Source of the DNA: Methylophaga sp. UBA3192
Lineage (GTDB): Bacteria; Pseudomonadota; Gammaproteobacteria; Nitrosococcales; Methylophagaceae
DNA: 42,903 bases
NCBI GenBank assembly: GCA_002363955.1
Contig: DEXE01000007.1
Location: 332,949 to 375,851 of the forward strand
Direction: 5' to 3'
In this document: positions 1 to 8,650 of the stretch, piece by piece
Numbering within the stretch: the first letter of the stretch is position 1
Layout: each line of letters opens with the position of its first letter
Notes under the pieces: model-generated
Databases searched by the model: none
The model's input: only the letters and a program-made list of their open reading frames with translations
Told to the model about the DNA's origin: nothing
Position numbers and translations under genes: made by a program

Positions 1-29
1 GATGCGCTACCAGACTGCGCTATGCCCCG
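1..29 (-). tRNA. tRNA-Pro, 5' part only, cut by the window edge
   Basis: Read on the minus strand, the first 29 bases give CGGGGCA (acceptor 5' strand), TA, then GCGC...GCGC as a complete D-stem around an AGTCTGGTA loop. This pattern and the CGG 5' end are typical of gammaproteobacterial proline tRNAs. The anticodon lies outside the window, so the isoacceptor cannot be read. A good promoter lies 37 bp upstream on the same strand. Confidence 0.8.
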
Positions 30-58
30 ACATTTCCAAGGACAGACATCCTCGAAGA

Positions 59-94
59 AGGCGAAATAATACGCTGATGCCGATAGTGAGTCAA
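59..94 (-). promoter_or_regulatory. sigma70-type promoter of the tRNA-Pro gene
   Basis: On the minus strand TTGACT (89-94) is separated by exactly 17 bp from TATTAT (66-71), with 5/6 matches in each hexamer. Transcription would start near 59, about 30 nt before the mature tRNA 5' end. That suits a short 5' leader removed by RNase P. Confidence 0.7.
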
Positions 95-170
95 CAACAC
101 ATTTATATTTTTTGCTGTGGCTGACGCAACGTGCGATCATAGCCGCTTTTGAAAGGCCGGAACCCACAGA

Positions 171-1025
171 ATGACTGCTCAAATCATCGACGGAAAAACA
201 ATTGCTGCCGAGCTAAAACAGAAAATCAAAGCGGCAACCCAAATGCGCCTCGCCACCGGTAAACGTCGGCCTGGACTGGCTGTTGTATTAATTGGCGATA
301 ACCCTGCCTCACAAGTTTACGTTGGCAGCAAACGTCGCAGCTGTGAAGAGGTAGGTTTCAAATCCGAATCATTTGATTTGCCTGAAACCACCAGCGAACA
401 AGAGCTGCTTGACCTCATTACCCAGCTCAATCAGGATGATGAAATCGATGGTATCCTCGTTCAACTCCCCCTGCCCCCACATATCAATTCAGATGCTGTT
501 ATTGAACATATAGCGCCCAATAAAGATGTGGATGGCTTTCATCCATATAACATCGGCCGTTTGGCCCAACGTAATCCTCAGTTGCGCCCCTGCACACCGA
601 AAGGCGTAATAACCATGATGCAAGCTGTTGGTATTGATCTTAGGGGTAAAGAAGCAGTCGTTGTGGGAGCCTCTAATATAGTAGGTCGTCCAATGGGACT
701 CGAATTGTTACTGGCCGGATGCACTACTACCGTTTGTCATCGCATGACCAAAGATCTGGAATCACATGTTCGCCGTGCAGAAGTTTTAGTGGTGGCAGTA
801 GGCAAGCCGGGCTTTATTCCAGGTGACTGGGTCCGTGAAGGTGCTGTTGTGATTGATGTCGGTATTAACCGTCTGGAAAACGGTAAGTTAACCGGCGACG
901 TGGAATTTGATAAAGCCAGCGAAAAAGCGGCCTGGATTACACCTGTTCCGGGTGGTGTCGGTCCTATGACAGTGGCGACCTTGCTTGAAAATACGTTATT
1001 TGCTGCCGATCAGTTACATCAATAA
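171..1025 (+). CDS. folD: Bifunctional methylenetetrahydrofolate dehydrogenase / methenyltetrahydrofolate cyclohydrolase FolD
   Basis: Cytoplasmic enzyme that interconverts 5,10-methylene-THF, 5,10-methenyl-THF and 10-formyl-THF with NADP, supplying one-carbon units for purines and formyl-Met. The 284 residues match the usual FolD length. Visible landmarks are the substrate-loop segment QVYVGSKRRSCEEVGF with the catalytic-type Lys, the QLPLPPHI motif, the DVDGFHPYNIGRL segment, the Rossmann stretch VVVGASNIVGRP and the C-terminal TPVPGGVGPMTVA. The ATG follows an AAAGG-type ribosome site. The gene is divergent from tRNA-Pro and converges on xfp. In a methylotroph FolD can also take part in C1 oxidation or assimilation, but nothing in the sequence separates that from the housekeeping role. 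Confidence 0.97.
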   Translation: MTAQIIDGKTIAAELKQKIKAATQMRLATGKRRPGLAVVLIGDNPASQVYVGSKRRSCEEVGFKSESFDLPETTSEQELLDLITQLNQDDEIDGILVQLPLPPHINSDAVIEHIAPNKDVDGFHPYNIGRLAQRNPQLRPCTPKGVITMMQAVGIDLRGKEAVVVGASNIVGRPMGLELLLAGCTTTVCHRMTKDLESHVRRAEVLVVAVGKPGFIPGDWVREGAVVIDVGINRLENGKLTGDVEFDKASEKAAWITPVPGGVGPMTVATLLENTLFAADQLHQ

Positions 1026-1044
1026 CAGCTGAAGCCAGTCCTGA

Positions 1045-1068
1045 TGCCCCTCCAACACTGGAGGGGCA
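1045..1068. terminator. Hairpin between convergent folD and xfp, possible bidirectional terminator
   Basis: A perfect 9-bp stem, TGCCCCTCC (1045-1053) with GGAGGGGCA (1060-1068), closes a 6-nt loop in the 59-bp gap between the two stop codons. No long T-run follows on either strand, so intrinsic termination is plausible but not certain. Confidence 0.55.
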
Positions 1069-1084
1069 AATCGTCAAACCCAAT

Positions 1085-3466
1085 CTAATTATTCCATTGC
1101 CAATCACGAATTTCCGGTAAATCCTGGCCATGTTCCCGAATATACTCATCATGTTCGGCAAGCTTCTGCTGAATAAATAATTCGATTTCCGACACCTTGT
1201 CGGTGGGTAAATCGGCTAAATGTTTGACGGCGTTTTCCATCAGATGAAAACGATCCAGACCATTGATAACAGCCATATCAAATGGCGTGGTAGTTGTCCC
1301 CTCTTCCTTGAATCCATGGACATGCAGGTTTTTATGATTGGTGCGGCGATAGGTCAGCCGATGAATCAACATCGGATAACCATGATAGGCAAAGATAATC
1401 GGTTTATCCCGGGTAAATAAATCATCGAATGCATCTTCCTCCAGCCCGTGTGGATGTTCGCTGGGCGATTGCAGTTTCATTAAATCCACCACATTTATCA
1501 CCCTGACTTTCAACTCCGGTACAAACATATTCAGTAATTTCACTGCCGCCAGCGTTTCCATGGTCGGCACATCACCACAACAGGCCATGACCAGATCTGG
1601 TGTCTGGCCGTTATCATTGCTCGCCCATTCCCAGACACCGATGCCTGCCGTGCAATGTTTAACAGCAGATTCCATATCCAGCCATTGTGGCGAGGCCTGC
1701 TTTCCGGCGACCACCACATTGACATAATTCCGGCTGCGCAGGCAGTGATCAGTAACAGATAACAGCGTATTGGCATCAGGTGGAAGATAGACGCGAACCA
1801 CTTCGGCTTTTTTATTCACCACATGATCGATAAAACCCGGATCCTGATGCGAAAAGCCATTGTGATCCTGACGCCAGACATGTGACGATAAAAGATAATT
1901 CAGTGATGCAACGGGTTTACGCCAGGGGATCTGATTACAGATTTTCAGCCACTTGGCATGCTGATTAAACATCGAGTCGATAATATGAATAAAGGCTTCA
2001 TAGCAGGAAAAAAAGCCATGACGGCCAGTTAACAAATACCCTTCCAGCCAACCCTGACATTGATGCTCACTGAGCATTTCCATCACTCTGCCATCTTTAG
2101 ACAATTTGTCATCCCCCGGAATCATCTCGCCCATCCATGTTCTGCCGGTCACATCCAGAACATCCTGCCAACGATTGGAGTTATTTTCATCGGGACTGAA
2201 CAAACGGAAATTCCTGGCATCAAGATTCTTTTGCATCACATCGCGTAAAAATTTGCCCATCACACGAGTGGCTTCGCCTTTGGTGGCTCCAGGTTGTTTA
2301 ACTTCTACAGCATAATCACGAAAATCCGGCATAGCGAGATCCTGTAATAGTTGACCACCATTGGCGTGTGGATTCGCTCCCATACGACGTGTACCTTCAG
2401 GCGCTAAAGCCGCCAGTTCGGCTTTGAGCTTACCGCTCTCGTCAAATAATTCGTCCGGGCGATAGCTTTGCATCCATTTATTAAGTATCTCAATATGATC
2501 CTCCTGATCCATATCCCCCATTGGCACCTGATGCGAACGGAATGTGCCTTCCGTTTTTTTGCCATCCACTTCTTCTGGACCTGTCCAGCCCTTGGGTGAA
2601 CGAAGGATAATCATTGGCCAGCGGGGACGTAAATGCACGCCATGTTCACGCGCATCGTTCTGAATATGACGAATTTGTTCCAATACCTTATCCAGCGTTG
2701 CTGCCATCAGTTGATGCATCTGTTTTGGATCATCGCCCTCGACAAAATACGGTGTATACCCATAACCATAAAACAAGGCTTCCAGCTCATCATTAGGGAT
2801 ACGCGCCAGCACTGTCGGGCTGGCAATTTTGTACCCATTTAAATGCAATATGGGTAATACCGCACCATCATGTTCAGGATTCAAAAATTTATTGGAATGC
2901 CAGCTGGTGGCTAACGAGCCAGTTTCCGCTTCACCATCACCAACCACACAGGCCACAACCAAATCGGGATTATCAAATGCCGCGCCGTAGGCATGGGATA
3001 TGGCATAACCCAATTCTCCCCCTTCATGAATCGAACCAGGTGTTTCTGGCGCAACATGACTGGGGACGCCTCCAGGAAACGAAAATTGTTTGAATAAACG
3101 TTTTAATCCAGCTTCATCCTCGGAAATCTCAGGATAGGTTTCACTATAGCTGCCTTCCAGATAAGTATTGGCAACCAACGCCGGCCCACCGTGGCCTGGC
3201 CCGGCTATATAAATCATATTGAGATCACGTTGTTTGATAACTCGGTTTAAATGCACATAAATAAAATTGAGGCCGGGTGTGGTGCCCCAATGGCCCAACA
3301 AACGGGGTTTGATGTGTTTTGCCTGAAGTGGTTGTTTTAATAATGGATTGTCATAGAGATATATTTGTCCCACTGACAAATAATTTGCCGCACGCCAGTA
3401 TGCATGCATTTTGTCTAATAAGTCCTGATCGAGTGGCTGTAATGTATGCGATGTTTCAGATGTCAT
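1085..3466 (-). CDS. xfp: Phosphoketolase (xylulose-5-phosphate / fructose-6-phosphate), thiamine-dependent
   Basis: Cleaves xylulose 5-phosphate (and often fructose 6-phosphate) with inorganic phosphate to acetyl phosphate plus glyceraldehyde 3-phosphate (or erythrose 4-phosphate), using thiamine diphosphate and Mg2+. The 793 residues are full length for the family. The family signatures are intact: GHGGPA at 91-96, EGGELGY at 148-154, and the ThDP/metal segment starting GDGEAETGSLATSWHSNKF at 176-194. The ATG lies 1 bp after the ackA stop, and its ribosome site AAGGGG is inside the end of ackA, so the two are co-transcribed and probably translationally coupled. The next enzyme, acetate kinase, is the upstream gene. 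In a RuMP-pathway methylotroph this would shunt pentulose phosphate to C2 units without CO2 loss; that is inference. Whether F6P is used cannot be read from sequence. Confidence 0.96.
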   Translation of the reverse strand: MTSETSHTLQPLDQDLLDKMHAYWRAANYLSVGQIYLYDNPLLKQPLQAKHIKPRLLGHWGTTPGLNFIYVHLNRVIKQRDLNMIYIAGPGHGGPALVANTYLEGSYSETYPEISEDEAGLKRLFKQFSFPGGVPSHVAPETPGSIHEGGELGYAISHAYGAAFDNPDLVVACVVGDGEAETGSLATSWHSNKFLNPEHDGAVLPILHLNGYKIASPTVLARIPNDELEALFYGYGYTPYFVEGDDPKQMHQLMAATLDKVLEQIRHIQNDAREHGVHLRPRWPMIILRSPKGWTGPEEVDGKKTEGTFRSHQVPMGDMDQEDHIEILNKWMQSYRPDELFDESGKLKAELAALAPEGTRRMGANPHANGGQLLQDLAMPDFRDYAVEVKQPGATKGEATRVMGKFLRDVMQKNLDARNFRLFSPDENNSNRWQDVLDVTGRTWMGEMIPGDDKLSKDGRVMEMLSEHQCQGWLEGYLLTGRHGFFSCYEAFIHIIDSMFNQHAKWLKICNQIPWRKPVASLNYLLSSHVWRQDHNGFSHQDPGFIDHVVNKKAEVVRVYLPPDANTLLSVTDHCLRSRNYVNVVVAGKQASPQWLDMESAVKHCTAGIGVWEWASNDNGQTPDLVMACCGDVPTMETLAAVKLLNMFVPELKVRVINVVDLMKLQSPSEHPHGLEEDAFDDLFTRDKPIIFAYHGYPMLIHRLTYRRTNHKNLHVHGFKEEGTTTTPFDMAVINGLDRFHLMENAVKHLADLPTDKVSEIELFIQQKLAEHDEYIREHGQDLPEIRDWQWNN

Positions 3467-3467
3467 T

Positions 3468-4676
3468 TTACTTTTCCCCTTGATGATTCAGGTTCAACAG
3501 ATCGCACATTGACTGTGCAATCATTAATTCCTCGTTGGTCGGGATGACCCAGACAGTTACCCTGCTTTGTAGTGTTGAAATGCGCAGCGCATTTTGCTGA
3601 TTTAATTCGTTATCCAGTTCAATACCGATAAATGCCAGTTGCTGACAAATCTGTGTCCGTATTTCCGCTACGTTTTCACCAATCCCGCCGGAAAATACCA
3701 AGGTATCTAAACCGCCTAACGCCGCCGCATAGGCACCAATCTGTTTTCTGGCCTGATAGCAAAACACATCGACAGCATCCTCGGCATTTGGATCTGTCGA
3801 CCGCAGTTCCAATAACTGCTGCATATCACTGGTGGAAGCAGAAATCCCCAGCAATCCCGATTGCTGATTAATCATTGTTTCAAACTGTTCACCAGTCATG
3901 CCTTCACTTCGGTTAAGCAAACCGTATAAACCCGGATCTAAATCGCCACTTCGGGTTCCCATTACCAACCCTGCCGCAGGAGTCATCGCCATTGTGGTAT
4001 CAATAGATTGCCCATTTGTGACAGCAGCCATACTGGCCCCGTTACCGAGATGAGCGAGAATTATCTTATGCTGCTGAATTGCCTCACCTTCTTGCTGATG
4101 CAAAACCTGCATTAGATATTGATAGGACAGACCATGAAATCCATAACGATAAATACCTTGGTCTAAATAACGCCGGGGTATGGGGAGTAATTTAGCGACT
4201 GTTGGCAGATGTTGATGAAACTCAGTATCAAAACAGACCATTTGTTTTAACTGTGGGAAATACTCGTTAAACGCTTCAATTAATTGAACTTCACCGGGTA
4301 AATGCTGTGGATCAAGAGGGGTTATTGCCGATAAATGCTTGAGTAATTGTTTGGTGACCCATTGTGGTTTTTTATACAGATGACCACCATGAACAATTCG
4401 ATGGCCGATGGCTTTAATTGAGCTGATATCAATATGTTTATAAAACCAGTCTATCAATACCGCAACAGCCTGCTGATAGTTATCAGCTTTGATATCTACA
4501 GCGGACGCTTCTGCCTGAATCGAGTTTGTGACGCGCAGCTTGGCTACAGGCAATCCCAGACCTGTGAGCTTGCCGGATAAAATGGAGGTAAGCGATTCGG
4601 TTACGTTATACAACGTAAATTTGATACTGGATGAACCGCCGTTGATAGTCAGTAAATACGTTTTATCTTTAGGCAT
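3468..4676 (-). CDS. ackA: Acetate kinase
   Basis: Converts acetyl phosphate plus ADP to acetate plus ATP, reversibly, in the cytoplasm. The 402 residues are the normal length for the ASKHA-fold family. The N-terminal phosphate motif NGGSSSIKF lies at residues 12-20; HLGNGAS, MGTRSGDLDPG and FSGGIGENVAEIR follow in the expected order. It is the promoter-proximal gene of an ackA-xfp operon, so its acetyl phosphate comes directly from phosphoketolase. No phosphotransacetylase gene is next to it here. A candidate FNR-type box lies about 82 bp upstream of the start codon. Confidence 0.96.
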   Translation of the reverse strand: MPKDKTYLLTINGGSSSIKFTLYNVTESLTSILSGKLTGLGLPVAKLRVTNSIQAEASAVDIKADNYQQAVAVLIDWFYKHIDISSIKAIGHRIVHGGHLYKKPQWVTKQLLKHLSAITPLDPQHLPGEVQLIEAFNEYFPQLKQMVCFDTEFHQHLPTVAKLLPIPRRYLDQGIYRYGFHGLSYQYLMQVLHQQEGEAIQQHKIILAHLGNGASMAAVTNGQSIDTTMAMTPAAGLVMGTRSGDLDPGLYGLLNRSEGMTGEQFETMINQQSGLLGISASTSDMQQLLELRSTDPNAEDAVDVFCYQARKQIGAYAAALGGLDTLVFSGGIGENVAEIRTQICQQLAFIGIELDNELNQQNALRISTLQSRVTVWVIPTNEELMIAQSMCDLLNLNHQGEK

Positions 4677-4723
4677 AATCGATCCATTAATTTAAATTCG
4701 ATCATGCCCACACTAAAACACTT

Positions 4724-4771
4724 TGTATAGCCGGGAAGAAGACTAATGACGCTATTGTTGATTTAGATCAG
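4724..4771 (-). promoter_or_regulatory. Candidate ackA-xfp promoter region with an FNR/CRP-type box
   Basis: TTGATTTAGATCAG at 4758-4771 matches the FNR consensus TTGAT-N4-ATCAA at 9 of 10 defined positions. On the minus strand a modest -10, TATACA, lies at 4724-4729, giving a start near 4717. That puts the box centre about 47 bp upstream of the predicted start, not exactly at the classical -41.5. No convincing -35 is seen, as would be expected for an activator-dependent promoter. The regulatory reading is inference. Confidence 0.4.
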
Positions 4772-4793
4772 GAGAAAATTGCCATAAATTAAA

Positions 4794-4828
4794 TTGTCTC
4801 AGCCACCACTAGCAGGCAGCTGAGACAA
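4794..4828 (-). terminator. Intrinsic terminator of the glnS-cysS unit
   Basis: Three bases past the cysS stop, on the minus strand, TTGTCTCAGC and GCTGAGACAA (4819-4828 and 4794-4803) form a perfect 10-bp stem with a 15-nt loop. A T-rich stretch (TTTAATTTA) follows. Confidence 0.75.
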
Positions 4829-4831
4829 ATC

Positions 4832-6214
4832 TTAAATTTTACGCCAGCTGGTTTTACCGGCAGCATCTTCCAGCACTATTCCCATCGCAGTGAGTTCATC
4901 ACGAACTTGATCTGCGCGCCCCCAATCTTTTGCCGCACGGGCTGCATTTCTATCAGCAATCAATTGTTCGATTTTACCGGTTTCATCTTGTTGGCCACCG
5001 GTAAGAAAAGCCTCAGCAGATTGCTGGAATAATCCTAGCACTTCACCAAATGCCAGTAATAATCCGGCAAGGTAAGCTGATTTTTGCTCGTCGCTTTCTT
5101 CACGAGCTTTGTTCAATGCCTGACGCACGTCTGCCAATACTGATAATGCCAGGGCCGTATTAAAGTCATCATCCATGGCTTCAGCAAAACGTGACGCAAA
5201 CTCAGCATCCTCCCGCCATATCACTTTTTGTGGTGTGACATCACGCAGTGAATGATAGAACCTGGTTAAGGCTGTTTTGGCCTGTTCCAATTGATCTTCT
5301 GCGTAATTTAATGGGCTACGGTAATGGCTCATTAAAATGAAATAACGCACGGCTTCGGCAGGATACTTGGCCAATACTTCACGAACGGTAAAGAAATTAC
5401 CCAGCGATTTTGACATTTTCTCGTCATCAATCCGCACAAAACCATTATGCATCCAGTAATTCACATACTGGCAGCCATGCGCACCTTCGGATTGGGCGAT
5501 TTCGTTTTCGTGATGCGGGAACTGTAAGTCCTGCCCACCACCATGAATATCAAAATGATGGCCTAAGGTATCTGCCGACATCGCTGAACATTCGATATGC
5601 CAGCCGGGACGCCCCGGTCCCCATGGCGATTCCCAGGAAGGTTCTTCCGGCTTGGCGGCTTTCCACAAGACAAAGTCCAGCGGGTCTGTTTTAGCCTCAT
5701 TGACAGCCACACGCTCACCGGCACGCAAGTCATCAATATGTCTGCCCGATAATTTGCCGTAACCTTCAAACTCGCTGACATCGTAGTAAACATCACCATT
5801 GTCAGCGACATAGGCCAGGCCTTTATCGATCAGCGTTTGCACCATCTTTTGCATGGCATCAACGGCTTCCGTGGCTCTTGGCTCCAGATCAGGCCGCAGA
5901 ACACCCAACGCATCGGCGTCAGCATGCATTTCATCAATATAGCGATCAGTTAAGGTCTGAATCGATTCGCCGTTTTCCATCGCACGTTTGATGATTTTGT
6001 CATCAATATCGGTGATATTGCGGATATAGGTCACATCATAACCACTGGCCCGCAGGTAACGCGTCACCACATCAAACACTACCATCACCCGCGCATGACC
6101 GACATGACAGAGGTCATACACCGTCATGCCGCAGACATACATTTTGACTTTGCCGGGCTCGATGGGTTTAAAGACGTCTTTCTGCTTGGTTAAGGTGTTA
6201 TAGAGTTTTAACAT
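4832..6214 (-). CDS. cysS: Cysteinyl-tRNA synthetase
   Basis: Class I aminoacyl-tRNA synthetase that charges tRNA-Cys in the cytoplasm. The 460 residues are the standard length. The zinc-binding first Cys is C28 in CGMTVYD, the HIGH box is HVGH at 37-40, zinc ligands continue in WHIECSAMS and the HENEIAQSE segment, and the KMSKS box is intact (KMSKSLGN, about residue 268). The C-terminal DALR and anticodon-binding part ends in DAAGKTSWRKI. It starts 3 bp after the glnS stop, so glnS and cysS form one unit ending at the terminator 4794-4828. Confidence 0.97.
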   Translation of the reverse strand: MLKLYNTLTKQKDVFKPIEPGKVKMYVCGMTVYDLCHVGHARVMVVFDVVTRYLRASGYDVTYIRNITDIDDKIIKRAMENGESIQTLTDRYIDEMHADADALGVLRPDLEPRATEAVDAMQKMVQTLIDKGLAYVADNGDVYYDVSEFEGYGKLSGRHIDDLRAGERVAVNEAKTDPLDFVLWKAAKPEEPSWESPWGPGRPGWHIECSAMSADTLGHHFDIHGGGQDLQFPHHENEIAQSEGAHGCQYVNYWMHNGFVRIDDEKMSKSLGNFFTVREVLAKYPAEAVRYFILMSHYRSPLNYAEDQLEQAKTALTRFYHSLRDVTPQKVIWREDAEFASRFAEAMDDDFNTALALSVLADVRQALNKAREESDEQKSAYLAGLLLAFGEVLGLFQQSAEAFLTGGQQDETGKIEQLIADRNAARAAKDWGRADQVRDELTAMGIVLEDAAGKTSWRKI

Positions 6215-6217
6215 GGT

Positions 6218-7885
6218 TTATTTGTCTGAAGTCTCTTTTAGGCCAATGGTCAGATTGAATACCGGCGTATCGGGGCTGTGATCATAGCGATCACTGACAA
6301 AATAGCCTTCGCGTTCAAACTGGAAAACCGTTTCTGGTTCACAATTGACAATTGCCGGTTCGGCAATCGCTTTAATCACTTTTAAAGAATCCGGGTTAAC
6401 GTCATCAAGATAGTTACCCGTTGCTTTTCCCGGGGCTTCCGCCAAAAACAACCGGTCGTATAACCGCAACTCAACTGCTTTGCCTTCAGTAGCTGAAACC
6501 CAGTGAATCACGCCGCGTGGTTTCATTTCAGGAGGTGGATTCTGGCCGACGGTATCAGGCACTAATGAGGCCATCACTTCAATAATGTCACCGTTGTCAT
6601 TCTTGATGACCTCATCAGCCTTGATGACATAAGCACCACGTAACCGCACATAATCACCAATCACCAGACGCTTGAACTTTTTCCGGCTCAGACTGGTGTC
6701 TTCAGTAAAGTCGCTGGCATCAATAAAAATTTCTTTAGTGAACGGCAATGCACGCTGCCCCATGGCTTCCTGTTGCGGATGATTCGCCACTTCCAGCCAT
6801 TCAACGCTTTCAGCAGCATTGGTGATGGTCACTTTCAAAGGATTGAGTACACACATGGCACGTGCTGCGTTTTCATTCAAATCTTTACGGATTTCAAATT
6901 CCAGCTGGGCTATATCCACAATACCGTCTGTTTTCGCCACAGCCAGACCGTCACAAAAAGCACGTAACGCCGCAGCGGTATAACCACGTCTTCTCATGCC
7001 TGAAATGGTTGGCATTCTGGGGTCATTCCAGCCGGCAACGATATGTTCATCAACCAGTTGTTTTAAATTGCGCTTACTGGTCACGGTGTAGTTAATATTA
7101 AGACGTCCAAACTCATACTGCTTTGGCTGTGTGGGCACCGGCAGGTTTTCAATAAACCAATCATACAACGGACGGTGATCCTGAAATTCCAACGTACAGA
7201 TACTGTGTGTAACACCTTCAATCGCGTCGCCCTGTCCGTGGGCAAAATCATAGCTGGGATAAATACACCATTTGTCACCTGTTTGATGGTGAGTTTTCTT
7301 GCGGATGCGATACAGAATAGGATCTCGCAGATTCATATTGGGCGAAGCCATATCGATTTTTGCACGCAACACACAAAAACCCTCGGCAAAATCACCTTGC
7401 CGCATTTTTTCAAATAATGTGAGGTTTTCTTCTACGCTGCGATTGCGAAATGGAGACTCCTTACCCGGTTTGGTCGCCCAGCCCCGGTACTCACTGGCTT
7501 GTTCGGCGGTGAGATCACACACATAGGCTTTGCCTTGTTTGATCAGATAAATCGCCCAATCGTAAAACTGCTCGAAATAGCTTGACGCATAACGCACGTC
7601 ACCCGCCCACTGAAAGCCCAGCCAATGGACATCTTGCTTGATGGCTTCAATGTATTCCTGCTCTTCTTTGGCTGGATTAGTATCATCAAAGCGTAAATGA
7701 CAATCCCCACCAAACTCTTCCGCCAGACCAAAATTCAGGCAAATAGACTTGGCATGTCCGATGTGCAAATAACCATTGGGCTCAGGTGGAAAACGGGTGA
7801 CCACTTTTCCGGCGACCCTGCCAGAATCAATATCTTCCTGAATAATGGGTCGTATAAAATTATGATTGACAGCAGATTCTGACAT
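6218..7885 (-). CDS. glnS: Glutaminyl-tRNA synthetase
   Basis: Class I synthetase charging tRNA-Gln. The 555 residues match E. coli GlnRS (about 554). RFPPEPNGYLHIGHAKS carries the HIGH box at 41-44. The second signature is NYTVTSKRNLKQLV, where the family usually has VMSKRKL: the M before SK is T here, while the SK-R core is kept. The two C-terminal anticodon-binding beta-barrels are present to the end (GYFVSDRYDHSPDTPVFN). GlnRS, as opposed to the GatCAB route, is typical of gamma- and betaproteobacteria. A -10 TATAAT lies upstream at 7917-7922. It is the first gene of glnS-cysS. Confidence 0.97.
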   Translation of the reverse strand: MSESAVNHNFIRPIIQEDIDSGRVAGKVVTRFPPEPNGYLHIGHAKSICLNFGLAEEFGGDCHLRFDDTNPAKEEQEYIEAIKQDVHWLGFQWAGDVRYASSYFEQFYDWAIYLIKQGKAYVCDLTAEQASEYRGWATKPGKESPFRNRSVEENLTLFEKMRQGDFAEGFCVLRAKIDMASPNMNLRDPILYRIRKKTHHQTGDKWCIYPSYDFAHGQGDAIEGVTHSICTLEFQDHRPLYDWFIENLPVPTQPKQYEFGRLNINYTVTSKRNLKQLVDEHIVAGWNDPRMPTISGMRRRGYTAAALRAFCDGLAVAKTDGIVDIAQLEFEIRKDLNENAARAMCVLNPLKVTITNAAESVEWLEVANHPQQEAMGQRALPFTKEIFIDASDFTEDTSLSRKKFKRLVIGDYVRLRGAYVIKADEVIKNDNGDIIEVMASLVPDTVGQNPPPEMKPRGVIHWVSATEGKAVELRLYDRLFLAEAPGKATGNYLDDVNPDSLKVIKAIAEPAIVNCEPETVFQFEREGYFVSDRYDHSPDTPVFNLTIGLKETSDK

Positions 7886-7909
7886 ATTGAATGTTTACAG
7901 TTAAATGTG

Positions 7910-7946
7910 AACGCGCATTATACGCTGTCAGCGGCGTCGGGTAACA
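7910..7946 (-). promoter_or_regulatory. Candidate glnS promoter
   Basis: On the minus strand a perfect -10 TATAAT occupies 7917-7922. About 18 bp upstream is only a weak -35 (TGTTAC, 7941-7946). The start would be near 7910, giving a leader of about 25 nt before the glnS ATG. Confidence 0.5.
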
Positions 7947-8051
7947 GTGCTGTTTCGGTATGTTGCCTCTGAAAAAGGTTTTTAATTGTCTTCACCTGAA
8001 TGGCATTGATGCTCTATCATGATAGTTTTTGCAATTTTTGGACAAGCTACC

Positions 8052-8633
8052 ATGAAATTACTCTATCGCCATCTGGCCCCCCTGTTTTTTGCTTCGTTTT
8101 CGCTGGCAGCTCAAGCCGAAGGCGGCAGCGCACAACCAAAAGTAAAGCTCACCACCAATCATGGCGATATTGTTATCGCGCTGAATGCTGAAAAAGCGCC
8201 TGAAACGGTTAAAAACTTTATTCAATATGTTGAATCAGGCTTTTACGATGGCACCATTTTTCATCGCGTCATTGAAAACTTTATGATTCAAGGCGGCGGG
8301 TTTGATGAATCATTCAAACAGAAAACAACTGAAGCGCCAATTCAGAATGAAGCAGATAACGGCTTGAGCAATACAAAAGGCACTGTCGCGATGGCGCGGA
8401 CAGGCGATCCGCATTCTGCAACGGCACAGTTTTTTATCAATACTAAAGATAATGACTTTTTGAACTATCGTGGCAAAACCATGCAGGATTGGGGATATGC
8501 GGTTTTTGGTGAAGTCATCGAAGGTATGGATGTGGTTGATGCGATTCGCAAAGTAAAAACCACTATGCGTGGAGGTCATCAGGATGTACCGGCTGATGCA
8601 GTAGTGATTGAAAAAGCGATTATGGTCGATTAA
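8052..8633 (+). CDS. Peptidyl-prolyl cis-trans isomerase, cyclophilin type, with signal peptide
   Basis: Catalyses prolyl cis-trans isomerisation. From the ATG at 8052, MKLLYRHLAPLFFASFSLAAQA is a standard Sec signal peptide with a cleavage site near AQA/EGG, so the protein is predicted to be periplasmic. The reading frame stays open back to 8019, but starting there would add 11 residues before the basic n-region. The mature part is a compact bacterial cyclophilin with IFHRVIENFMIQGGG, the AMARTGDPHSATAQFFIN core and WGYAVFGEVIEGMDVV. The fold resembles PpiB with an added leader, so PpiA and PpiB names are both possible and I give no symbol. It lies 17 bp before lpxH; the same pair of genes is adjacent near cysS in many gammaproteobacteria. 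Confidence 0.9.
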   Translation: MKLLYRHLAPLFFASFSLAAQAEGGSAQPKVKLTTNHGDIVIALNAEKAPETVKNFIQYVESGFYDGTIFHRVIENFMIQGGGFDESFKQKTTEAPIQNEADNGLSNTKGTVAMARTGDPHSATAQFFINTKDNDFLNYRGKTMQDWGYAVFGEVIEGMDVVDAIRKVKTTMRGGHQDVPADAVVIEKAIMVD

Positions 8634-8650
8634 TTCAACACATCCATCAA

